Part shown: positions 42,781 to 49,723 of the stretch, piece after piece
How the letters are laid out: each line of letters opens with the position of its first letter
Numbering within the stretch: the stretch's first letter is position 1
Assembly (NCBI GenBank): GCA_019639015.1
Contig: JAHBSS010000008.1
Span: 1-49,723, forward strand
DNA: 49,723 nucleotides
Direction: 5' to 3'
DNA from: Cryobacterium sp.
GTDB taxonomy: Bacteria; Actinomycetota; Actinomycetes; Actinomycetales; Microbacteriaceae
Program-made: the position numbers and the translations under genes
The notes under the pieces: model-generated
What the model saw: the letters and a program-made list of their open reading frames with translations, nothing else
The model's database searches: none
What the model was told of the DNA's origin: nothing

Positions 42781-45672
42781 CTAGGCAAATGACTCCGGTG
42801 GTGGGCAAGCGCAAAACAAATTTCGGTCTCCCCAAGCCTGGTCAATCCGGCGAACCGGTGGCCAATACTTATGCGAACGAGAGTGCTTCGACGGGAACAC
42901 CGCCACCTCGCGCGAGTAAGGATGCGACCATTGCTCCTCGACCAAAATCGCGGTCGTGTGAGGCGCGTTAACCAGAGGGTTGTCGGTTGCACTCCAAGTC
43001 CCGTCAGCAACTTTCTCGGCTTCCGATTTGATCGAAACCATTGCATCAATGAATCGGTCGAGTTCGACAAGATCTTCGCTCTCAGTTGGTTCAACCATTA
43101 GAGTGCCCGGCACTGGGAACGACATGGTTGGAGCGTGGAAGCCGTAGTCGATCAATCGCTTGGCAACGTCATCAACTGTCACCCCGGTACGTTCTGTCAA
43201 CGGACGCAAGTCCAGAATGCACTCGTGAGCTACCAAACCGTTCTTTCCGGTGTAGAGCACAGGAAAGTGGGGTTCGAGTTGCTTAGCAATGTAGTTGGCT
43301 GCGAGCACCGCGGACGCTGTTGCACGCTTTAGGCCATCACCGCCCATCATGCGGATGTACGCCCAAGTGATTGGCAGGATATTTGGGCTTCCGAACGGTG
43401 CCGCCGAAACGATGTTTCGATGCGCAGGTCGACCCTGTTCAGAGTCGGAGCTACCGGGAAGAATTTGAGCCAACGGATGCGATGGCAAGAACGGTGCCAA
43501 GTGCGATTTAGCCGCAACCGGTCCGACCCCGGGTCCACCACCGCCGTGGGGAATGCAGAACGTCTTGTGCAGGTTCAAGTGGGAGACATCCCCACCAAAC
43601 TGCCCGAACCTGGAGAACTCCAAGAGTGCATTCAAGTTCGCGCCGTCAATGTAAACCTGACCGCCAGCTTCGTGAACTGCATCAGTGATTGCCCGAATTT
43701 CTTGTTCATAAACGCCGTGCGTTGACGGATAGGTAATCATGAGGGCTGCCAGATTTGACGCGTGTTCCGCGATCTTTTCTCTCAGGTCTGCCAGATCAAC
43801 GTTTCCGAGCTCGTCACACGCAACCACTACAACTTTCATGCCGGCAAGAACCGCGCTGGCGGCATTTGTTCCGTGCGCACTTGAAGGAATCAAGCAGACA
43901 TCACGATGGTCGTCGCCTCTCGACAGGTGGTAAGTGCGGATCGCCAATAACCCAGCCAGCTCCCCCTGACTACCGGCATTGGGTTGCAACGAGACGGCAT
44001 CGTAACCGGTTACTTCCGCGAGCCAATCCTGGAGTTCCGCGATGAGTTCGAGATATCCGGCGACGTCATGCGCTGGGGCGAACGGGTGAACGCCTCCGAA
44101 CTCCGGCCAAGTCACCGCCTCCATCTCGGTTGCCGCATTCAACTTCATGGTGCAGGAGCCGAGCGGGATCATTCCACGATCCAAGGCGTAGTCCTTATCG
44201 GCAAGCGACTTCAAATACCTCATCATGCTTGATTCGGAATGGTGCGAATTGAACACTTGGTGCGTCAAGAACTCAGAATTGCGAAGTAACGAACCGGGCA
44301 ACCAAGTTTCGAGATCCAGTTGACTCGCTTCAATTGATTCTGAAGACTCGTCGCCCAACACTCTTGCCAAATTTTGCAAATCGGTGTTTGAGGTCGTTTC
44401 GTCGACAGAAAATTGAACGTGATTGTCGTCAACCTTGAAGAACAGGTATCCGGCATCCCTTGCCCGTGAAACCAAGTCATCTGCACTTCTGACTGTTTCA
44501 AGACTCAAGGTGTCAAAGTAGTTTCCGTGCTGAACCGTGTGGCCACCCTCACTAGCCGCGTGGGCTAGCGCACGAGTTGACCTGGCAACTCGCTCCGCGA
44601 TCACCTTGATTCCTACGGGTCCGTGGTAAACCGCGAACATTCCCGCCATTACCGCAAGCAAAACTTGTGCGGTGCAAATATTTGAGGTCGCCTTCTCTCG
44701 GCGGATGTGCTGCTCTCGAGCTTGAAGCGTTAGCCGGTAAGCATTTTGGTTATCGGCGTCTTTAGACACGCCGACCAGTCGACCCGGCATTTGGCGCTCA
44801 AGGCCGGTGCGAACCGCGAGATAGCCAGCGTGGGGGCCCCCGAAACCCATCGGGACTCCAAAACGCTGTGAGGTTCCGACCGCGATGTCGGCACCCATCT
44901 CACCTGGCGGCTTCAAGATCGTCAGGGCGAGTAAGTCTGCGGCAACCACAACGAGCCCACCTTGAGCCTTCACGGCATCGATGACTTCGGTCGGGTCCCA
45001 AACTCGACCGCTCGATCCCGGGTATTGAATGAAGGCACCGAACACGTCGATGTCGCCAGGCGGGGGCGATTGATCGTATGCGGTGTAGTGCAACTGGATC
45101 CCAAGCGCTGCCGCACGATGTTCGAGCAAAGCTTTGGTCTGCGGCAATGAATCCTGGTCGACCAAGAACGTGTTGGATTCGACACTCGATGCGCGTCGCG
45201 CCAAGAGCATCCCTTCAACAACGGCGGTCGACTCGTCAAGCATTGAAGCGTTCGCCGTATCCAACCCGGTCAATTCCGCAATCATCGTCTGAAAGTTGAT
45301 GAGCGCTTCCAACCGACCTTGAGAGATTTCTGGCTGATAGGGCGTGTAAGCGGTATACCAAGACGGGTTTTCCAAGACATTGCGCTTTATGACTGCCGGA
45401 GTGAACGTGTCGTAGTAACCAAGTCCGATCATCGAGCGCAGCACTCGGTTTTTGGAGGCAAGTTCTCGCAATTCCGCGAGCGCTTCCGTTTCAGTTGCGG
45501 CCTCAGGAAGCTTTGACGTCACCTCGCCGAGTTGAATTGATGCTGGGATTGCAGCCGCCATGAGTGAGTCGGTCGAGTCGTAACCGAGCAATTGCAACAT
45601 TTGGGATTGCGCTTCCGGCCCAGTTCCAATGTGCCGCCCTGCAAATCCTGTCAGACTGTCGCCGGCCTTCAC
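42781..45672 (-). CDS. gcvP: glycine dehydrogenase (decarboxylating), P-protein
   Basis: 963 residues from GTG 45672, which overlaps the gcvH stop by four bases (GTGA); a longer frame to 45762 would run deep into gcvH and is not used. P-protein decarboxylates glycine with PLP and passes aminomethyl to H-protein. Visible features: FAGRHIGTG near the N-terminus, [10 protein letters not shown], the glycine-rich [18 protein letters not shown] with the PLP lysine near 700, and [11 protein letters not shown]...[15 protein letters not shown] at the C-terminus. This is the single-chain type, not the split P1/P2 form. Last gene of the gcvT-H-P operon. Confidence 0.97.
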   Translation of the reverse strand: MKAGDSLTGFAGRHIGTGPEAQSQMLQLLGYDSTDSLMAAAIPASIQLGEVTSKLPEAATETEALAELRELASKNRVLRSMIGLGYYDTFTPAVIKRNVLENPSWYTAYTPYQPEISQGRLEALINFQTMIAELTGLDTANASMLDESTAVVEGMLLARRASSVESNTFLVDQDSLPQTKALLEHRAAALGIQLHYTAYDQSPPPGDIDVFGAFIQYPGSSGRVWDPTEVIDAVKAQGGLVVVAADLLALTILKPPGEMGADIAVGTSQRFGVPMGFGGPHAGYLAVRTGLERQMPGRLVGVSKDADNQNAYRLTLQAREQHIRREKATSNICTAQVLLAVMAGMFAVYHGPVGIKVIAERVARSTRALAHAASEGGHTVQHGNYFDTLSLETVRSADDLVSRARDAGYLFFKVDDNHVQFSVDETTSNTDLQNLARVLGDESSESIEASQLDLETWLPGSLLRNSEFLTHQVFNSHHSESSMMRYLKSLADKDYALDRGMIPLGSCTMKLNAATEMEAVTWPEFGGVHPFAPAHDVAGYLELIAELQDWLAEVTGYDAVSLQPNAGSQGELAGLLAIRTYHLSRGDDHRDVCLIPSSAHGTNAASAVLAGMKVVVVACDELGNVDLADLREKIAEHASNLAALMITYPSTHGVYEQEIRAITDAVHEAGGQVYIDGANLNALLEFSRFGQFGGDVSHLNLHKTFCIPHGGGGPGVGPVAAKSHLAPFLPSHPLAQILPGSSDSEQGRPAHRNIVSAAPFGSPNILPITWAYIRMMGGDGLKRATASAVLAANYIAKQLEPHFPVLYTGKNGLVAHECILDLRPLTERTGVTVDDVAKRLIDYGFHAPTMSFPVPGTLMVEPTESEDLVELDRFIDAMVSIKSEAEKVADGTWSATDNPLVNAPHTTAILVEEQWSHPYSREVAVFPSKHSRSHKYWPPVRRIDQAWGDRNLFCACPPPESFA

Positions 45673-46055
45673 TCGCCCACCAAAGCCTTGTAAGCACTTT
45701 CGTCCATCAAATCTTCGGATGCAAACACGCTTGCATTTTCCACCTCGACTTTGATCATCCAACCGGTCCCGAACGGATCGTCGTTGACCAGTTCGGGAGC
45801 TTGAATTACTTCTGCATTTGCTTCGACAACGGTTCCGCTGACCGGTGCAAACAATTCGCCAACAGATTTCGTGGATTCAATCTCGCCAACGACTCGACCG
45901 GACTCCACCTTTGCGCCAACTTTTGGCAAGTCAACGAACACGACGTCTCCTAGTTTCTCCGCTGCATAATCGGTGATTCCGATCGTTGCAACGTTCCCCT
46001 CGATTGAAAGCCACTCGTGCTCTGCGGTGTACTTTAGGTCTTTTCCTGCGCTCAT
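45669..46055 (-). CDS. gcvH: glycine cleavage system H-protein
   Basis: 128-residue lipoyl carrier of the glycine cleavage system. It shows [21 protein letters not shown] and the lipoylation site EIESTKSV with the modified lysine at 63, followed by [14 protein letters not shown]. It shuttles the aminomethyl group between P- and T-proteins. The start ATG lies one base after the gcvT stop, and the stop overlaps gcvP by four bases, so all three subunits are translated in tight coupling. L-protein (dihydrolipoyl dehydrogenase) and lipoylation genes are not in this window. Confidence 0.97.
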   Translation of the reverse strand: MSAGKDLKYTAEHEWLSIEGNVATIGITDYAAEKLGDVVFVDLPKVGAKVESGRVVGEIESTKSVGELFAPVSGTVVEANAEVIQAPELVNDDPFGTGWMIKVEVENASVFASEDLMDESAYKALVGE

Positions 46056-46056
46056 T

Positions 46057-47190
46057 TCAGTTCTTCTCTCTCTTGTAGAACGGAAGGGGTACTACTTTTG
46101 CCGGAATCCTGGTGCCCCGGACGTCTATTTCGATTTCAGTGCCTTCAGTTTGAAAGGCCGGGTCAACCATCGCCATGGCGATCGGATGACCAAGCGTTGG
46201 CGAGAGTGCACCGCTTGTGATCTCACCAATTTCTTTGGTACCCACGAATAATTGGTATCCGGCTCGACCCGCCCTACGGCCCTCAGAACTCAACCCCACG
46301 AGTTTGCGGGCTTGGGGGTTCAACTCGTTCTCCGCTGCCGAGCGGCCCACGAAATCGCCCTCTTTGGCAAGACTCACGACTTTGCCTAGGCCAACTTGCT
46401 CGGGGAGAACATCCGCTTTCAATTCGTGACCATAAAGAGGCATACCGGCTTCTAACCTCAAGGTATCGCGAGCCGCTAATCCAGCTGGAATTAGACCGAA
46501 TGCACCACCTGCATTGATTAGCGCTTCCCAAAGGGCCGGGGCGAGCGCCACCGGAAGGTAGAGTTCGAATCCGTCTTCACCCGTATATCCTGTGCGGGCA
46601 ACCAAGACTTTGGCGCCATGAAGTGTCGCATAACTAAACCTGTAGTATTTCAAGTCGGCAATTGGTGTTGCTGCATCCATTGCTTGAAGTTCGGCTGTCG
46701 CTTGCAATACTTCAAGAGCGTTTGGCCCCTGAACTGCGATGAGAGCGGTTTCAAAACTCAAGTCCGTTACTTGAACGTCAAAGTCCTTGGCGCGGTTTTG
46801 AAGCTCAGCTAAGGCCACATCGTGATTGCCGGCGTTAGCAACCACCAAAAACTTTTCGTCGTCCTGGCGATAGACAATCAAATCGTCAAGGATGCCGGCA
46901 CTCTCGTTGAGTAGCAAGCTGTATTTTGCTTGACCGATAGCGATTGCGGAAAGTTTTCCTGCGAGTGCGTAGTCAAGAAACTCGGCCGCATGTAATCCTG
47001 CGACTTCGATTTCTGCCATGTGTGAGATGTCGAAAATTCCGGCGGCAGTCCGGACCGCGTCATGCTCTTGAAGATCGGAGCCGTAACTGACAGGCATTTG
47101 CCATCCAGCAAAATCTGTAAATTGCGCTCCGGCTCGCTCGTGAATTTCGTGTAGCGGTGTTCGATATTGGGTCGTTTCGGGCGCGCTCAA
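46057..47190 (-). CDS. gcvT: glycine cleavage system T-protein (aminomethyltransferase)
   Basis: 377 residues with a TTG start at 47190 and AGGAGG four bases upstream. T-protein transfers the methylene group to tetrahydrofolate and frees ammonia. Recognisable parts: [25 protein letters not shown] (catalytic Asp region), [17 protein letters not shown] and [16 protein letters not shown]. The C-terminal segment ([21 protein letters not shown]) is normal. First gene of the gcvTHP operon and directly controlled by the tandem glycine riboswitch upstream; its ribosome site lies only 12 bases from the end of the second aptamer. Confidence 0.96.
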   Translation of the reverse strand: MSAPETTQYRTPLHEIHERAGAQFTDFAGWQMPVSYGSDLQEHDAVRTAAGIFDISHMAEIEVAGLHAAEFLDYALAGKLSAIAIGQAKYSLLLNESAGILDDLIVYRQDDEKFLVVANAGNHDVALAELQNRAKDFDVQVTDLSFETALIAVQGPNALEVLQATAELQAMDAATPIADLKYYRFSYATLHGAKVLVARTGYTGEDGFELYLPVALAPALWEALINAGGAFGLIPAGLAARDTLRLEAGMPLYGHELKADVLPEQVGLGKVVSLAKEGDFVGRSAAENELNPQARKLVGLSSEGRRAGRAGYQLFVGTKEIGEITSGALSPTLGHPIAMAMVDPAFQTEGTEIEIDVRGTRIPAKVVPLPFYKREKN

Positions 47191-47211
47191 GAGTCCTCCT
47201 TAAATTCGGAC

Positions 47212-47392
47212 GAACTCCCCCTCTGTATTGAGCCTGAGAGTTTCATCGAGACTTGTCGACTTTCCCCGTGGGCGGAGCCAAATGACTCGCTCTCCAGAGT
47301 GGCCGGAGCGATGCGGTACTTGTGACCTGAGAGATTGGCGGGGAGGCTTGCTCCTTCGGTGTCGCAAGTTTTATTTGCGACTCTCCCGCATT
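47212..47392 (-). promoter_or_regulatory. tandem glycine riboswitch
   Basis: Two consecutive glycine-aptamer cores can be read on the minus strand. Aptamer 1 (about 47295-47392) has GGGAGAG, CACCGAAGGAG and ATCTCTCAGGTCACA. Aptamer 2 (about 47212-47290) has CTGGAGAG, CCCACGGGGAAA and ACTCTCAGGCTCAATACAGAGG. Both hallmark strings (GGAGAG... and CTCTCAGG...) occur twice, in the right order, directly upstream of gcvT. No rho-independent terminator lies between aptamer 2 and gcvT. Instead, GAGTTCGTCC after the aptamer can partly pair with the ribosome site GGAGGACTC, suggesting control of translation initiation. Glycine should raise expression of the operon. Confidence 0.93.
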
Positions 47393-47404
47393 GCGTTGCG
47401 GCCC

Positions 47405-47433
47405 AATATTTTGTTGTCGGCCAAGCCTAGCAA
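47405..47433 (-). promoter_or_regulatory. candidate promoter of the glycine riboswitch/gcv operon
   Basis: On the minus strand TTGCTA (47428-47433) and AATATT (47405-47410) are separated by 17 bases, each matching consensus at four of six positions. The predicted start near 47398 falls a few bases before aptamer 1, which supports the call. Confidence 0.5.
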
Positions 47434-47474
47434 GCCAATGTCATTCGCGCCCAGTCGCCACTAGGATTACCGCC

Positions 47475-49373
47475 ATGTCTTCGAAAGATTCAACTCGCCC
47501 ACCGTTGCGTGAGAGATTCCGTTATTGGTTCGACAATGTTATGGCTCGAGGCACAGTCGCCGTTATGGGACTGCTTGGAATCGCTACGCTCGTGTTCATT
47601 TCAATTGTTGCCTTGATCGTTGTGGTGTTCCATTTCTTCCCGCCACGCGAAGCGGGTGAAGGAAAACCAACATTTTTTGAAATCTTCTGGGGCAATCTCA
47701 TGCGAACGCTTGACCCGGGCACCATGGGCGGTGACCAGGGTTGGGGATTCAGGGCCGCCATGCTCATCGTTACAATCGGTGGCTTGATCATGGTTGCGAG
47801 CTTGATCGGTATCATTTCGAGCGCCTTTGACAGCAAAGTTGAGGAATTGCGGAAAGGCAAGTCGCGAGTTCTAGAAAGCGATCACACCTTGATTCTCGGA
47901 TGGAGTCAAAAGGTACTCCCGATCGTTAGCGAGCTTTGCGTCGCAAACGAGTCACGAAAACGAGCTGCGATCGTAATTCTCGCGGATCGAGACAAAGTTG
48001 AAATGGAGGAAGAACTTCGAATAATCCTCCCAAAGAAAACCACTACTCGCGTGATCGTCCGTAATGGCGACCCGATGGACCTGACAAGTCTTCAAATGGG
48101 AAACCCATATTCTGCGCGAAGCATCATTCTGATCGCCCCTGAAGGAAGCGAAGACCCGGACTCGATGGTTATCAAGATGGCTCTCGCGCTGACAAATAAC
48201 CCAAAGAGACCCGAGGGTCAACTCAACATTGTTGGGGAGCTCCAAAACGAACGAAACCTAGAAGCCGCGAGACTTGTTGGTCACGATGAAGTCAGTTGGA
48301 TCCTCACTCGAGATTTGATAAGCCGGATTACAGTTCAGACTTGCCGTCAAAGCGGACTTAGCGGTGTCTATACAGAGCTACTTGATTTCGACGGCGATGA
48401 AATCTATATGGCTGAAGCTCCCGAACTAGTTGGAGCCACCTATTTTGAGGCGCAATTGGCATTCGCGAGCTCGACCGTAATTGGGGTCGTTCGTGGCGAC
48501 GATGTCACTATCAATCCGCTACCCGACTCGAAGATCCAAAAAGGCGACCTGCTCATCCAAATTTCAAAGGATGACTCCGCAATTCACATTTCGGAACCCG
48601 GAACACCCGATGATTCGAAGTTTGCAGCCCTTACGGAACCAAAACATTCAAGAGAGCGCACACTGATTCTCGGCTCAAACCCGGACTTGCCGATAATCGT
48701 TCGCGAATTGGATGAGTACGTTGTAAAAGGATCGGAGCTAACTATTGTTAGCGACTACGACCTCCCCGAGCTGCCAGAAGTCTCGAATTTGAAGCTGGTT
48801 AAGAAGCGAGGTGACACGACTAGTCGCAGTGAACTGGACTCCTTGGATGTGCCGTCCTTCGACCACGTGATCGTTTTGGCTTACAAAGATCAATTGGAAA
48901 GTCAACGAGCCGACGCGAAGACGCTAGTGACCTTGCTGCATCTTCGTGAAATCGGAGACCTTGCCGGAACCGAATTGAGTATCGTCAGCGAAATGCTCGA
49001 CAACCGCAACCGTGAGATCGCCGAAGTCACGAAAGCCGATGACTTCATTGTGAGCGACAAACTTATTAGCTTGGCGCTTTCGCAACTATCGGAAAACCGT
49101 GTGCTCTCGAAGGTGTTCGACTCGCTGTTCTCGAGCGCTGGTAGTGAGGTTTACTTGAGGCCCGCAGAACTGTACGTGAACCCTGGCGAGAGTGTTGATT
49201 TCTATACAATTGCCGCGGCCGCGACTCGCTTTCGCGAAACTGCAATAGGGTATCGAATTGCTTCGAGGATGCATGATTCTTCAGAAGCGTATGGCGTACG
49301 GCTAAATCCCGTGAAATCTGAGCAACTGAGCTTCTCTAAAGGTGACAAAGTAATAGTGCTTGCCGAGGATTAG
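47475..49373 (+). CDS. CASTOR/POLLUX-type ion channel with RCK-like NAD-binding domains
   Basis: 632 residues from ATG 47475. A longer frame begins at 47391 but lies inside the riboswitch region and is rejected. Two membrane helices (about 27-54 and 92-116) flank a pore-like segment (LMRTLDPGTMGGDQGWGF). The soluble part has two TrkA-N-like Rossmann regions (HTLILGWSQKVLPIVSEL and RTLILGSNPDLPIIVREL) and a middle TrkA-C-like region. This architecture matches plant CASTOR/POLLUX channels and their actinobacterial relatives, often listed as potassium or NAD-binding transporters. Ion selectivity is not known. It is divergent from the gcv operon. Confidence 0.85.
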   Translation: MSSKDSTRPPLRERFRYWFDNVMARGTVAVMGLLGIATLVFISIVALIVVVFHFFPPREAGEGKPTFFEIFWGNLMRTLDPGTMGGDQGWGFRAAMLIVTIGGLIMVASLIGIISSAFDSKVEELRKGKSRVLESDHTLILGWSQKVLPIVSELCVANESRKRAAIVILADRDKVEMEEELRIILPKKTTTRVIVRNGDPMDLTSLQMGNPYSARSIILIAPEGSEDPDSMVIKMALALTNNPKRPEGQLNIVGELQNERNLEAARLVGHDEVSWILTRDLISRITVQTCRQSGLSGVYTELLDFDGDEIYMAEAPELVGATYFEAQLAFASSTVIGVVRGDDVTINPLPDSKIQKGDLLIQISKDDSAIHISEPGTPDDSKFAALTEPKHSRERTLILGSNPDLPIIVRELDEYVVKGSELTIVSDYDLPELPEVSNLKLVKKRGDTTSRSELDSLDVPSFDHVIVLAYKDQLESQRADAKTLVTLLHLREIGDLAGTELSIVSEMLDNRNREIAEVTKADDFIVSDKLISLALSQLSENRVLSKVFDSLFSSAGSEVYLRPAELYVNPGESVDFYTIAAAATRFRETAIGYRIASRMHDSSEAYGVRLNPVKSEQLSFSKGDKVIVLAED

Positions 49374-49496
49374 CACGATCGAATGATCTAGCTACGTTCG
49401 CGGGAATCATCCAATCCCGTAACCCCCAAATTGGGAGACGAATTGCGCTCCCGTTGACCACTAAACTTCTTGCAAGCACCTATTAGGAGGTACAAA

Positions 49497-49723
49497 TTGG
49501 CCGAGTCTGGCAAGAAGGTTGTGCGCGTCAAGCCGACCAAGACTTCAACATCCGCTGGAACCACCAGCACAAGTGACGGAAACGTCAATTGGAAGCCCTC
49601 ACCTGAGGCGAAGAAAAAGGCGACCCTGTTCCGCATTATTGCGGCGGTGTTGTGGGTGCTTGCCATTGCGGCTGAAGCATTCGCGATCTTCTGGGTACTA
49701 AAGCAGAGCCCAGTCAATATGGT
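49497..49723 (+). CDS. small membrane protein, 5' part (cut by window edge)
   Basis: A reading frame from TTG 49497 stays open for 75 codons to the end of the window. A perfect AGGAGG at 49485-49490, six bases upstream, supports the start. The translation begins MAESGKKVVRVKPTKTSTSA, a basic Ser/Thr-rich cytoplasmic part, then NWKPSPEAKKKATLFRI and one membrane helix (IAAVLWVLAIAAEAFAIFWV). I recognise no family, although the W-x-P-x-x-E/A-K-x-K-A entry to a membrane helix occurs in small actinobacterial membrane proteins. The preceding 123 bases (49374-49496) hold no other feature that I can see. Confidence 0.7.
   Translation, partial: MAESGKKVVRVKPTKTSTSAGTTSTSDGNVNWKPSPEAKKKATLFRIIAAVLWVLAIAAEAFAIFWVLKQSPVNM

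Noticed and set aside
45673..45762. Longer N-terminus for gcvP
   Set aside because: It would be an out-of-frame translation of the gcvH end; the GTG at 45672 with a four-base overlap is the normal operon arrangement.
47391..47474. Longer N-terminus for the CASTOR/POLLUX-type channel
   Set aside because: The extra 28 codons run through the gcv promoter and the edge of the riboswitch, have no membrane or family features, and ATG 47475 gives a natural start.
1..49723. tRNA, CRISPR array, insertion sequence, prophage or toxin-antitoxin locus
   Set aside because: All gaps were read: none holds a cloverleaf, spaced repeats, transposase or integrase motifs, and every substantial gene has a non-mobile family assignment or is a plain hypothetical.

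Overview
The window looks like a chromosomal segment of an actinobacterium, probably a small-genome member of the Micrococcales/Microbacteriaceae. Base composition looks moderate by eye, close to half G+C, but I did not compute it. The evidence is the gene set: an AdnA/AdnB helicase-nuclease pair, DUF3107 and DUF3117 proteins, an MshB-type deacetylase, a TatB-family protein, actinobacterial-type DapD and DapC, and an Mrp/DUF1003/MgtE-N cluster. Gene order also matches, from memory, two mycobacterial neighbourhoods (around Rv3201c-Rv3211 and Rv1165-Rv1233). Coding density is very high. No tRNA, rRNA, insertion sequence, prophage or CRISPR array was seen, so this is mostly core genome.

Layout. 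1-616: 5' part of an MFS exporter (minus). 622-6940: adnB and adnA (minus), for double-strand break resection. 6970-9672: DUF3107, a small membrane protein, a ferritin-like protein and a DEAD-box RNA helicase. 9678-13078: PHP phosphoesterase, membrane-anchored EEP phosphatase/nuclease and aminopeptidase P. 13061-16452: general-stress-type membrane protein, MgtE-N/CBS protein, DUF1003 protein and Mrp. 16475-20871: a sphingosine-1-phosphate-lyase-like PLP enzyme co-translated with a GPH-type MFS transporter, and a divergent aldehyde dehydrogenase. 20916-22662: tatB, O-methyltransferase, NUDIX hydrolase and a 57-codon DUF3117 gene. 22730-28492: PIG-V-like mannosyltransferase, dapE, dapD, gltA and dapC. 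28496-32537: fdxA, mshB with an extra membrane domain, a lipoprotein and typA. 32576-41335: a peptide-type ABC transporter with two paralogous binding lipoproteins, interrupted by an inverted PH-domain gene. 41590-42767: DCC thiol oxidoreductase-like protein and CPBP protease. 42781-47392: gcvT-gcvH-gcvP behind a tandem glycine riboswitch. 47475-49373: CASTOR/POLLUX-type channel. 49497-end: start of a small membrane protein.

How the genes work together. dapD, dapC and dapE supply three successive steps of the succinylase route to diaminopimelate and lysine. gcvT/H/P form three of the four glycine cleavage proteins and are controlled by glycine through the riboswitch. The ABC cluster imports oligopeptides or similar ligands, and a 15-bp hairpin after the first binding-protein gene probably sets its expression above that of the permeases. 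mshB belongs to mycothiol synthesis. The most speculative but interesting unit is the PLP-lyase/MFS/aldehyde-dehydrogenase group, which could be a small module for breaking down phosphorylated long-chain amino alcohols. I found no convincing wholly new defence or mobile system.
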